A stretch of 64,000 bases of DNA from Wenyingzhuangia marina (GTDB lineage: Bacteria; Bacteroidota; Bacteroidia; Flavobacteriales; Flavobacteriaceae): NCBI RefSeq assembly GCF_900130035.1, contig NZ_FQXQ01000008.1, positions 1-64,000 of the forward strand, given 5' to 3'. Shown here in pieces: positions 10,101 through 18,580 of this stretch. The notes under the pieces are model-generated. The model did no database searches and had not been told where the DNA came from. It was given only the letters and a program-made list of their open reading frames with translations. The stretch's first letter is position 1. Each line of letters opens with the position of its first letter. The position numbers and the translations under genes are program-made.

Positions 10101-10372
10101 GTATTGTTTGCCTTTTTAAAAGTTCTACTTTTTTTAACCAAACGTGCAGATGCCTGAATTTTATTACTCGTTTCTATTAAACTTTCTAAAGGAACTTTTC
10201 CAGTATTAGGATTTTGAATCATTCGCTTAAAAAACTCACGAGCTTCTTTACCTCCTGTTTCTCGATGTTCTTTTTCAATACTAAGTTTACTATTTGGCTC
10301 TAACCATAAAACAGCACAAATGCACGATAAAATTAACAGTGCTGATACATATATATATTTAGTTTTAAACAT
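7145..10372 (-). CDS. Large secreted VPS10/GH74-like beta-propeller protein with FnIII, discoidin-like module and T9SS tail
   Basis: A 1075-residue protein. An N-terminal hydrophobic signal is followed by a long tandem beta-propeller (to about residue 740) with repeated sialidase/VPS10 Asp-box-like elements such as GLYKSTDGGDTWNHL, KIYKSTNNGNSWVNI and ETKNGGASWINI. Then come a fibronectin type III domain (about 750-840), the beta-sandwich module shared with its neighbours (about 845-985) and a T9SS type A sorting domain (about 990-1075; IFPNPVKDKITVDLG). Such Asp-box propellers include GH74 xyloglucanases and non-enzymatic adhesins; I see no residue set that proves hydrolase activity. It is probably surface-exposed and binds or cuts a glycan. 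The leader contains an inverted repeat (TTTATGCTT / AAGCATAAA, 10388-10418). A decayed relative of its N-terminal part lies at 13465-13640. Confidence 0.85.
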   Translation of the reverse strand: MFKTKYIYVSALLILSCICAVLWLEPNSKLSIEKEHRETGGKEAREFFKRMIQNPNTGKVPLESLIETSNKIQASARLVKKSRTFKKANNTVWQERGGSNIQGRLKSILIDKRDTSGNTLIVGSDTGGLWKSTNAMSDNPTWIVIDDFMSFLHTQSVAQNPANLDEMYCSTGNITWVSGETAGVGLYKSTDGGDTWNHLTATNTGSFRHAGNVVINDSGVVFVATHEGGIQRSLNGGVSWSKVLGSGVNGGTSNQMLDLDLASNGTLYATSKDKKIYKSTNNGNSWVNISITGLESSDGLIRLAVAPSDSEKVFAFVEWTKNFLTTNGGNTWTRTGDMSVNTYGSKDGCITMEVDPNNSSRVFAGGINYNATNNSGSSWSRITGNEVHVDAHAITFLNSDVAFIGNDGGLYRTNNASSSKPTFKFIANGLNTLQYYNIDIHPEAFKDYFLGGTQDNGTQRSVGKGITTTDGVLGGDGGFAFIDTDQPNIQIASFQGQGGEYTTDGWSSFRRYVDYAPVNKTYFITPKDYDDVNNRLYSCMSTQNSYSVTTGIGITDPVTVSTKTISQMNGGRTTCAMVSPNNSKNNTDIVYFGCDNGVIVKVVNPSSANPTATRIMNGANGWMSSIAIEPGNENHIIATYSSFGVNHIVETKNGGASWINISNNFPDMPVYNGIFAPNDNNKFILATHLGVWITENINGSFTSWKSFNDGLANVIVRMVKARESDGVVVAGTHGRGLFTTNYFLKSDIPPSTPGTVFATNATSTTLTLTWNASIDDDTVTGYDIYDGTTLITTVNTNSAELTGLLPDTVYSLSVVAKDNHGNTSSPSTSVSVSTALSNSSSSNIALKASSVNTSFVSSWESLEAVNDGFIPVSSTDRGHPIYGNWDSPNTIQWVSYDWSQNYEITSVELYWFTDNGGLLIPTEAYVEYYNGTTWVKLANVPLRANRFNVATFGGVNTSNIRVAMKNTNQSTGIIEFKVVGKPSTLSVSKKSIKTVTIFPNPVKDKITVDLGTFASSKKLSLSVYDMTGKLIWSRDVKGNNQITLYTQEMKLNNGTYLFRVSNKEMAETMKIIVYK

Positions 10373-10733
10373 GAGTTGCCTTTTTATTTTATGCTTTTAT
10401 GATTCCTTTAAGCATAAAATTAACATATACAAGCGTAAAAAGATTAATATTAAATTAACCAATGCAGGTAAAATACTATCCTTTTTTTGGATTCATTTTA
10501 TATGTAAACATTTAAAATAGTTATATTATAAGGCAATTATTCTGGTAATTTCTTTTTTCGAAAAATCCTAACCTGATAAATACCTGAATATTTTCCAGCT
10601 ATGTTACATTATAATAATTATTTTTTAAGCATTTACTTTCTTTTTCATCAAATAAATAAACGTATTCAGTATTTGCTTTTCTTTAGAAAATCTATTTTTT
10701 CTCCTCTTGATTTTATTTAGTTAATAAAGTTTA
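10373..10733. other. A/T-rich intergenic region, 361 bp
   Basis: No coding sequence is supported here. It should hold the promoter and leader of the downstream large propeller gene (minus strand) and the 3' end region of the upstream metallopeptidase-like gene. I see a 9-bp inverted repeat at 10388-10396 / 10410-10418 in the leader and a TATCC-containing site at about 10473 similar to sites at about 5953 and 7015. No clear terminator hairpin for the upstream gene is visible. Confidence 0.4.
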
Positions 10734-13412
10734 CTATTTAATTAATAGTTTTTGTGTCAATGTATGTTTATTAAACTTTATAGTTGCAAAATATATCCCT
10801 CTAGATAAATTATTTTTAAAATTCATTGGAGCATTAACTTTACAGTTGTTCTTTTTTAAAATAATTCGACCTGATAAATCTGTAATCGTTAAATCAAAAT
10901 TCTTTATGGTATTATTGTTTTTAACTTTAATTTTTATAAACGATCCATCTGAAGGGTTTGGTGAGATTAAAATTTCTGTAGGAATATTATTGATATTAAT
11001 AATACTTAATTCACCACATTGATATTGTTTAGAAAACATCATTTCTTCATCTGTATAAGAGGTATAATCATTATTGATATCGGTGTTTAAAATATGATTA
11101 GTCTGTCCATCACAAAACGCCCTACCATCTATACCAGAAACTTGTAAATATTTACCCGAGTTACAACTACCTCCTGTTTCAGCATCTCCTCCTATTTCAA
11201 TAGTACCATAAGCATTATCATTACCTACTGAAAAAGCATTGCCATATATTTTTGCATTTTCATTAACCTTATTATTCATAATAGCTGCATTACCACTAAT
11301 TTCAGCGTTATCAGTTATGACATTACCTTGTATTAAATAAGCATAATCTTTTACTACAGCATTATTTCTTACTTGTGAATTATTTACTCTAGAAAAATCC
11401 TTAATAATTGCACTACCACTAATATCAGAATTTCCTGTAACCATGGCCTTACCTTCTATTCTAGCATTTCCGCTAATTCTTGCATTACCTAACACCACAG
11501 CTTTTGGCCCAACATATACCGTTGAAGATACACTTGCAGTATTAGCAACAAAACCACCTCCATTACTATGTGCTGCTCCACTAACATTAGTAGGTATTCT
11601 AAACCCATCCTGATATCCCTCTGGAACGGCACCATCAATCTTAATCTCCCATGGATATCTATACAATTTAGGAAACCCTATTTCAAACTTTTCATTATGG
11701 ACATAATACTTTGCAGGAATTCCAGTTACTACTAAGTATAATTTATCAGAATCAGTAGGAACTTTATAACTTACTTCTTCCTCATCATAAATATCACTGA
11801 AAGTTGAATTTCCAGAGGCGTCAACACTTACAAAACTATATTTCCATCTTCCAGTATTTTCATTGACTATGTGACCTTTTAATTTTAAATGAACATAATT
11901 ATCATCACACCCTAATTGTACTTTTGGATATAACCTAACAGTATTGAAAGCGTATTGTTGTGGAGCTAAATTATCTGGGATAGCATAATGGTTGGTTCCA
12001 ATGGAATCAAGTATTTGTGTCTGTCTCCAAACCCATAGTTTATCTTTGTTAAGATTTGCCTCAGCTGCTTTAATTGCACTTTTATTTGAAAAGTCAGCGT
12101 TAATACGTCTTCTTCCGTAATCAGCCATCAAATCTCCCATTTCATCATCAGACAACTCCAATAAGCGTTGAATAGTTTGAATAGGATGTTCTTGTGCTGC
12201 AGGGTTTGATTCTTTCCATATTCTATTAATAAATTCTATACCTCCATAATTATCTTTAAGGTATTGTAACAAATACCAATCTGCATAATGTTTACGAGGA
12301 GATCCAAAATAGTAATTTGTAAAATTTAAAGCTCTAGGATAATCGGACCATGAAACTCCTTCTTGAGGGTATTTTTGATTGGCCATGAAATTTGCATGGG
12401 TTTCCCAGAAAAAACCTGAAGAAGACACTCCTGTATAACCATGACCTGGATATATAATAGGCACCATACCTTGAAAAGCATGTGTAATTTCATGAGAAGC
12501 TACCCACAAATTATCTTTAAACGCTTTCGCATCTACCCAAAAAGCTCCAATAGTATTATCATAAGTACCACCAAATGCCCAACCTGTATAAACACCATCA
12601 GCCCAAGTATTATTAATCACAATAATCAATTTATACTTAGCTAAATTTCCTTTCTCTTCCAATACTTTTAAATCGTTAATATAGAAATCATACAAATTTT
12701 CCATATTATCAAGAATCGTTTGAGGATTGAACCTATGATCTGGATTACTAGCATTCATAGGATTTGTACCCGCTTTAGGCCCCCAAACTAATAAGAAATT
12801 ATCAGACTGTGCATATCTATTCTCTAGATCATAATCAATATTAGAATTCGTATCCCATTCATTCGGAATATACACTTCTTTAGAACCTTGTGGTACTTTT
12901 TCCCCTGTAGAGGTACCCATTGCTTTCCATTCCAAAATACCCGTTGATTGACTTGAGTTTAGCATAGAAACTCTAAGTTTATTTGTTACAATATCATTCT
13001 CAATATTAAGTTGATTCCATGCATCTTTTACCAAAGGGATATCTCCTACATTTATCCATTCATTTGTCTCACGACTCCAATACTCAACATACGCTGTAGT
13101 GGGTGTTAAAACACCTCCATTATCATCATACCAATAAACTTCGGTTGAAGAAATATTTTGATATTCAAACCACTCATATGCCACCCACTGTATTGAGTTA
13201 GGGTTGTTCCAATTACCATATGCTCCATTACTTGTATCGTCAGAGTTAGCAGGTATAAATCCATCGTTAACAGCAGTCAATGTTTCCCATGATGAAACAT
13301 AAGAAGTTGTGGCTATCGCCTCTAATGCAATATTGGTTTCCTGAGCTAACATAGAACTTATAGGTAAAAAAGCTATAGTTAGAATTGTCAATAATAATTT
13401 TTTATGTTTCAT
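10734..13412 (-). CDS. Secreted HExxH metallopeptidase-like protein with N-terminal discoidin-like module, beta-helix repeats and T9SS tail
   Basis: An 892-residue protein with a signal peptide (ending LAQ). Residues about 25-168 carry the beta-sandwich module shared with the two genes downstream. Residues about 200-450 form a zincin-like domain with His307-Glu-Ile-Thr-His311 and a likely third ligand Glu337 in WETHANF; it resembles DUF6055/Svx-type proteins. Residues about 630-740 contain many short repeats (GNARISGNARIEGKA, TGNSDISGSA, DNAEISGNA) suggesting a left-handed beta-helix. The C-terminus is a T9SS type A sorting domain (SPNPSDGSF). It probably attacks a protein or glycoprotein outside the cell while bound to a glycan; activity is inferred from the metal motif only. 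It is placed beside a locus that appears to use hydroxyproline-rich protein. Confidence 0.82.
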   Translation of the reverse strand: MKHKKLLLTILTIAFLPISSMLAQETNIALEAIATTSYVSSWETLTAVNDGFIPANSDDTSNGAYGNWNNPNSIQWVAYEWFEYQNISSTEVYWYDDNGGVLTPTTAYVEYWSRETNEWINVGDIPLVKDAWNQLNIENDIVTNKLRVSMLNSSQSTGILEWKAMGTSTGEKVPQGSKEVYIPNEWDTNSNIDYDLENRYAQSDNFLLVWGPKAGTNPMNASNPDHRFNPQTILDNMENLYDFYINDLKVLEEKGNLAKYKLIIVINNTWADGVYTGWAFGGTYDNTIGAFWVDAKAFKDNLWVASHEITHAFQGMVPIIYPGHGYTGVSSSGFFWETHANFMANQKYPQEGVSWSDYPRALNFTNYYFGSPRKHYADWYLLQYLKDNYGGIEFINRIWKESNPAAQEHPIQTIQRLLELSDDEMGDLMADYGRRRINADFSNKSAIKAAEANLNKDKLWVWRQTQILDSIGTNHYAIPDNLAPQQYAFNTVRLYPKVQLGCDDNYVHLKLKGHIVNENTGRWKYSFVSVDASGNSTFSDIYDEEEVSYKVPTDSDKLYLVVTGIPAKYYVHNEKFEIGFPKLYRYPWEIKIDGAVPEGYQDGFRIPTNVSGAAHSNGGGFVANTASVSSTVYVGPKAVVLGNARISGNARIEGKAMVTGNSDISGSAIIKDFSRVNNSQVRNNAVVKDYAYLIQGNVITDNAEISGNAAIMNNKVNENAKIYGNAFSVGNDNAYGTIEIGGDAETGGSCNSGKYLQVSGIDGRAFCDGQTNHILNTDINNDYTSYTDEEMMFSKQYQCGELSIININNIPTEILISPNPSDGSFIKIKVKNNNTIKNFDLTITDLSGRIILKKNNCKVNAPMNFKNNLSRGIYFATIKFNKHTLTQKLLIK

Positions 13413-13464
13413 TAGTTTTCAAATTTTATTATTCCTTATTTTTTTATTTATAGCAATGGTTACT

Positions 13465-13640
13465 TTGTGATTTAATTTTAACTCTATCTCTTCCAAAATG
13501 ATTAATGGATTTCCATAATCAGCACAATTATCAATTAAAACAGTTCTTAAACGACCTTTAAATTACACACCTTCTTGTTGCTAAATAGTATTACTTGTCT
13601 TTATTATTAAGTAATCTATTCTGGAAAAGTAACTGTATTT
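13465..13640 (-). pseudogene. Decayed remnant of a paralogue of the large propeller protein (N-terminal segment)
   Basis: Read on the minus strand, the stretch KTSNTI*QQEGV*FKG followed by RLRTVLIDNCADYGNPLII aligns with KANNTVWQERGGSNIQG followed by RLKSILIDKRDTSGNTLIV near the N-terminus of the 7145-10372 protein. The conserved tryptophan codon has become TAG, and there is a second stop and a one-codon gap. No start and no downstream propeller remain. It is therefore a short relic of a former neighbouring copy, lying between the metallopeptidase-like gene and the GH43 gene. The exact limits are approximate. Confidence 0.75.
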
Positions 13641-13701
13641 ACCTTTCATCAATAAAACCACATCATATTAACAAATTTGATTTTCTATTTCATCTTCTGA
13701 A

Positions 13702-15846
13702 TTAATCGATGAAATTAGTAGACATCATAAGCTCTCTAATAGATACTTCGTCTAAAGCAAAATCATACATACGAATTGATGCCATAAAACCAGAAAAATA
13801 CTCTCCAATATCTGAGGCACCAATTCTAATTTTCGCCTTATCAATAGCTGATGATAATAACATGTTTTGGGAATTATCTAAAACACCATCAACATATATT
13901 TTTTCAACCATACCATCAAAAGTTAAAACAATATGATGCCATTTATTTTGTTGAGGAAGCTTATTGTATTTCATATCAAAATGACCATCCAAATGAGCTA
14001 CTGCCCCATAGTTCCCACTATTGTAGTGCAAAGCATTATAAGAATTTGCCAAATTAAATTCATGTCTATCACACCAAGAAATTAAACATTCACTATCATT
14101 TTTTATTTCAGGATTTTTAACCCAAGTAGCAATTGTAAAAGATCCATTCCATGCCAAACTTTTAGGAACAGGTTGATCTAATACCAAAGCTCCTTTTTTA
14201 AAATTAAAAACCTTTACTCCGTCTATTTCATCAAAAACAACATCCCCTTCTTTTATAAAATTACCACCAATACTCCCTTTATTTTTTAAGCTTGAAAAAT
14301 CACTTTTTTTAGAAATTACACAAGCATCTAAATTGATTAATAACTCATTAGAACTAACAACTCCAGGCTCTTTAATTGAAGCTTTACTTTTTAGATTTAA
14401 AGGAACTTCAAATAGCGAACTATATACTTTAAGATTCCAAACGGCAGCAAATAAACCTGTTTTTTCGGTTCCTAAAACAGTTAGTTTTAAGTAACGTGCC
14501 GAAATACTTTTGTCATCAATCATCGGGCTTCCAGGAGTCCTATTTTTAGATTTATCAGCATATATTTGCCATTTTTTACCATCTTTTGAATATTCTAAAA
14601 CATATTGATAATAGTAACTGGCAAACTCAAACTGAGTCATCACCCGTTCTATTTTTTCTACGCTTCCCAAATCAACCACTAAATCTTGAGGAAAATTATT
14701 ATTACTGGCCTTCCACATAGTTGCATTATTATTATCCGTAGCATATGATGGCTTGTACTCATAATCATGTTGTGTTGATTGTAAGTGATAAAAAGAAGAA
14801 GCTGTTGTTTTTGCATTAAATGCAATTTCATCAGGAACCTCTGATTTTATAAAATTTTGGATACCTTTATTGGTTGGTATTACTTTTACTATGGTAGAGT
14901 CATTTTCAAAAATCATTTTATCTACACACACTTGTCTCGCTAATCCTCCACGTGTCATTGGGTAATCATGCTTATGGTAAACAATGTAATAATCATTATT
15001 TTCTTTTAACACGGAATGATGACCAGGACCATGGGTAGTCTGATCTTCGTTAGTACTTAAAATAGGATTATTTTTACCTGGTGTAAAAGGCCCGTAAGGT
15101 GAATTAGCATAAGAATAACGAACATTATAAGTTTCATTATGACAAGAAGCTCCAGAATACATCAGTATATATTTATCTCCCTTTTTCATCATGTAAGGAG
15201 CTTCAAAAGGAACTGGAGTTTGAGATAAGGGTATATTCGTAGCATTCATCATACTTTTCATCGTATTTTGATTTAACTCCCCAACAGCATATCCACCATT
15301 ATAGTGAACCCAAGTTCCCCAGTAGCCATATACTTTACCATCAGTATCTCTAAAAAATTGAGCATCTAATGACGGAAAACCATCTCTTGGATAAGCACTT
15401 GGTATTACAGCTTTGTCATCATCATTTAATTTTTTCCATGGTCCAACTGGAGTATCTGATACATATCCGTATATATTACAACCTAACTCACAATTACCAA
15501 AATATAGGTAGTATTTACCATTCTCTCCAAGAATAATATCTGGTGCCCAAAAATTAGTAATATCTCTTGAGCTAAAAGATGGAATATCCATAGTATAATT
15601 ATACCAATTCTGAAAATCTTTACTATACCACACGGTAGGTGCACCTGAGGCCAACATTTCGTTATCAGTTGTGGCATAGATGTAATAAATATCATCAAAC
15701 TTTTTTATGGTAGGATCTGCAAACCATCCTGGTAAAATGGGGTTATTTACCCTAGATGTATTTGTATCAATATTTTTTTGAGAAAAAGTATTGATTGTAA
15801 ATAAGATGAATACGACTAGTATAAGTTTGCTTTTCTTTAAAATCAT
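13702..15846 (-). CDS. GH43 family glycosidase with F5/8 type C and LamG domains
   Basis: A 714-residue protein with a signal peptide (ending TFS-QKN). A five-bladed GH43 catalytic domain covers about residues 33-320. Expected active-site acids are Asp44 (WFADPTI, base), Asp161 (SLDAQFF, pKa modulator) and Glu215 (VPFEAPYM, acid). An F5/8 type C domain follows (about 345-470; KPSYATDNNNATMWKAS, QDLVVDLGSVEKIE), then a LamG-like domain (about 510-700). GH43 enzymes mostly remove alpha-L-arabinofuranose or beta-xylose; arabinose is the likelier target given the GH127-type enzyme in the same run, but this is inference. There is no T9SS tail. It is the last gene of the long minus-strand run, 27 bases after the DUF5695-like gene. 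Confidence 0.87.
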   Translation of the reverse strand: MILKKSKLILVVFILFTINTFSQKNIDTNTSRVNNPILPGWFADPTIKKFDDIYYIYATTDNEMLASGAPTVWYSKDFQNWYNYTMDIPSFSSRDITNFWAPDIILGENGKYYLYFGNCELGCNIYGYVSDTPVGPWKKLNDDDKAVIPSAYPRDGFPSLDAQFFRDTDGKVYGYWGTWVHYNGGYAVGELNQNTMKSMMNATNIPLSQTPVPFEAPYMMKKGDKYILMYSGASCHNETYNVRYSYANSPYGPFTPGKNNPILSTNEDQTTHGPGHHSVLKENNDYYIVYHKHDYPMTRGGLARQVCVDKMIFENDSTIVKVIPTNKGIQNFIKSEVPDEIAFNAKTTASSFYHLQSTQHDYEYKPSYATDNNNATMWKASNNNFPQDLVVDLGSVEKIERVMTQFEFASYYYQYVLEYSKDGKKWQIYADKSKNRTPGSPMIDDKSISARYLKLTVLGTEKTGLFAAVWNLKVYSSLFEVPLNLKSKASIKEPGVVSSNELLINLDACVISKKSDFSSLKNKGSIGGNFIKEGDVVFDEIDGVKVFNFKKGALVLDQPVPKSLAWNGSFTIATWVKNPEIKNDSECLISWCDRHEFNLANSYNALHYNSGNYGAVAHLDGHFDMKYNKLPQQNKWHHIVLTFDGMVEKIYVDGVLDNSQNMLLSSAIDKAKIRIGASDIGEYFSGFMASIRMYDFALDEVSIRELMMSTNFID

Positions 15847-15873
15847 TTTATTGGGTAGGCATTCACCTAAAGT

Positions 15874-18567
15874 TTAAATTTTTATGATTGTTTCTTTTTT
15901 GCTTAAAGGTATTTTAAAAGCACCTCTGATCTTAGTATAAGGCAACTTCACCTCCTTGTTAACTCTTAAATAAGCATCCGGAGTAAATTCATCCTTTTTA
16001 TTCAAAATAATCTTTACCTCCTGTGTTTTTAAATTGTAAATAATTTTTTTAAAGGTTCCCGAATCTAAAGTCAACCATAAGTTTTTTGGAGCAATATAAA
16101 CTTTCGATTTTGCTGCTGTTGTCACCTCAACTTCAATAACCTCTTTTTTCACACTTAAGTTTCCTCCAAAGGCCAACCAACCTAAATTCTCATCTTTTGT
16201 AATATAAGTAGCTGAATTAACTGCATATCCGTAAAACCCAGAACCATAATCTCCAGACAAATAATCTATTCTTAACTCTGTAGGATAGGAATGAAATGCT
16301 GCAGAACCAAAACCATCTTGCGTAATATTAGAAATTCCTCCTAAAAGACCTCCATACCCTACTTTTAGTAAATACAAATCATTGGTCTTTCTGTATTGAT
16401 GTAAAACGGGAATAGCATTTAAAGAAGATCCATAATGGTGAATTTGTCTTTCAACTCTAGATAATTTTCCTCCATATAAAAAATCCCAATATCTACGAGC
16501 ATTTCCATTATAAGCCCAATGTGGTATGGTTGGCATGTAGGCTAATATAGCATCAAGAGTAACATTTGCTTTTTTATTATATCCAAAGTAGTCTGACCAC
16601 ATATAGACTTCTTCTTGACCTGTAGAATCCCATGGCATTTCACTTCCAAAAGGATAATCTAATTCTTTCCAATGATTGGCTCTTTTTTTCATTCTAGCTT
16701 CTAAATCTAGAGCCATTTCAGTATAATTCTCAGTTTTTAAATCTTTTAAAAGATATAAAAACACAGAACCTTCCATTTGACCAAATTGAGAATAATAAGG
16801 TGCTTGCTCTAGCATAGCAACAGAGGTGTGATATGCTTGTTTTAAATACCAATCCCATGTTCTGTTATCTACCAAACCTTTGTGATATCTTGCCAAACGA
16901 TACATTACCCAATAAGCCGCTGCTACATGAGGATAATTGTATGAACGACCTGGATCGTTTGCATGTTTATGATCCCAAGCAGCCCAAGTTTTATAATTCA
17001 CATCATCTCTATACGTTCCTTTAGGAAGCGAATCTGGTTCATAATAAAACACACTCTTTTTAACTCCATATTTATGTTTTCCTTCGCTATACTGGATATT
17101 ACCCCAAAGAGTATGATCTACAAATTGCTCTAATTTTTTAATCTCTTCTTTATCTGGTTGAACAAGTTGTTTCATAATAGCAGCCAGCCAACCTCCTGCT
17201 CCACCTTCATCACTCAATCCAGCAACCCAAGCACGACTATCTTGAGTTAATTGCTTTTTGGTTTCATAATCATAACTAATAACTGATGGATTTCTTTTAA
17301 ATATTGGGTCAGGTTCGTTAAACCATTGTTCTGTTGTTAAAAAATGGCCAAAATCCTTAATCACTTCTGATTCTGATTTTATTATTTTGTAATTAATAGT
17401 TTGCTTTACACCATCTTTATAATTAATAGTTAACCTAGCTCTTCCCCATTTATTACCACAAACAGTATACTTTTTTACACCTTTTTCTGTTAATCCATTT
17501 TTCTTTATTTTAATGGCTTTTTTAGGTTCTATTTCAAAAGAAGCAACATCACTTTTATAATTTAAAAACAAATGAGAATCAACACCTTTTGGAAGTACAT
17601 AACCCGGAATACTTATTGCCGAAGGTTGCCCATTTTCTACAATAGTTTCTTGAATATTTTTAACACCTTTGGAAAGCACAAATTTTAGCGAAAATTCTTT
17701 GGTCTCATTAGATTTCAGCATTAATGAAGTTGGTTTGTTCCATTGTTCAACTCCTTTCCATTCCTTTTCAGCATAGGCTTTACTGTAAGCCATCCACTCA
17801 TGAAACCCTTCAAAAACAATACTTCTTCTTGTTGGATCATCTAACAAAGGACGGTAAGCTTCAAAATCCATATTTTCTTTTGGCATCACCAATAAAACAG
17901 GTCCTTTACCACTTAATTTTTTAACCTCTAAATAACCTGCTCCTAAACCTATATAAGGATCAAAAAACACATTCTGAGCATGGGTTTCTGTTAATGATTT
18001 TCCTTCTAAAATATTATTAAATATCATTGGAATTCCTAAAGCCCCAATTTCAATATTTGATGCTGATTTATTAGAAATCTCAAACCTTAGTACTAACTGA
18101 TTCTCAATTACTTCATAAAAACGTTTAATGGTAACAGGAATGTCTTTTGGTAAAGTATTGGCTAAATCCGCCCCTGACAATATATTTCCAGAAACTTTTA
18201 TTGGTGTTACTTTAACTCTTTTTTTAGCAGTTGAATAACTTTTCCAATCTCCATCTACACTTTTTATTCTTAAATTAATATCTCCTAAATGATATAATCC
18301 ATCTTTATCTCTAATTTTTAATCGATCACTTGGAGTAAAATCAAAATTTAAGTCCTGATTAGGTCTTAGTTCTGCTACTGTTTGAGAAGCTTTCACTAAT
18401 TTTAATTGAAAATCGGGTGTTTCAAAACTTAAAATAGAATCAGACTCTGTTATTCCTAGAGTAGCTTTTTTTTGCTTGATATTATCCCAATAACCTTGTG
18501 CATTGATTGTAAGTGTTGAGCATAAAAACAAAAGAGCACTAACACTATATTTTATATTGATTTTCAT
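15874..18567 (-). CDS. DUF5695-like secreted protein, possible (alpha/alpha)6-barrel enzyme
   Basis: An 897-residue protein with a signal peptide (ending INA-QGY). The N-terminal ~400 residues look like beta-sandwich material (FETPDFQLKLVKASQTVAELRP). The C-terminal half is helical and Trp/Tyr-rich (SYNYPHVAAAYWVMYRLARY, WAYNGNARRYWDFLYGGKL), suggesting an (alpha/alpha)6 toroid as in many glycosidases and lyases. I match it from memory to DUF5695 proteins of Bacteroidota; no activity is known to me. It lies 13 bases behind the DUF885 gene and 27 bases before GH43 in the same operon, so a role in trimming the same glycoprotein or glycan substrate is the best inference. Candidate catalytic residues cannot be named. 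Confidence 0.72.
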   Translation of the reverse strand: MKINIKYSVSALLFLCSTLTINAQGYWDNIKQKKATLGITESDSILSFETPDFQLKLVKASQTVAELRPNQDLNFDFTPSDRLKIRDKDGLYHLGDINLRIKSVDGDWKSYSTAKKRVKVTPIKVSGNILSGADLANTLPKDIPVTIKRFYEVIENQLVLRFEISNKSASNIEIGALGIPMIFNNILEGKSLTETHAQNVFFDPYIGLGAGYLEVKKLSGKGPVLLVMPKENMDFEAYRPLLDDPTRRSIVFEGFHEWMAYSKAYAEKEWKGVEQWNKPTSLMLKSNETKEFSLKFVLSKGVKNIQETIVENGQPSAISIPGYVLPKGVDSHLFLNYKSDVASFEIEPKKAIKIKKNGLTEKGVKKYTVCGNKWGRARLTINYKDGVKQTINYKIIKSESEVIKDFGHFLTTEQWFNEPDPIFKRNPSVISYDYETKKQLTQDSRAWVAGLSDEGGAGGWLAAIMKQLVQPDKEEIKKLEQFVDHTLWGNIQYSEGKHKYGVKKSVFYYEPDSLPKGTYRDDVNYKTWAAWDHKHANDPGRSYNYPHVAAAYWVMYRLARYHKGLVDNRTWDWYLKQAYHTSVAMLEQAPYYSQFGQMEGSVFLYLLKDLKTENYTEMALDLEARMKKRANHWKELDYPFGSEMPWDSTGQEEVYMWSDYFGYNKKANVTLDAILAYMPTIPHWAYNGNARRYWDFLYGGKLSRVERQIHHYGSSLNAIPVLHQYRKTNDLYLLKVGYGGLLGGISNITQDGFGSAAFHSYPTELRIDYLSGDYGSGFYGYAVNSATYITKDENLGWLAFGGNLSVKKEVIEVEVTTAAKSKVYIAPKNLWLTLDSGTFKKIIYNLKTQEVKIILNKKDEFTPDAYLRVNKEVKLPYTKIRGAFKIPLSKKETIIKI

Positions 18568-18580
18568 TTTCTATTCTTTT

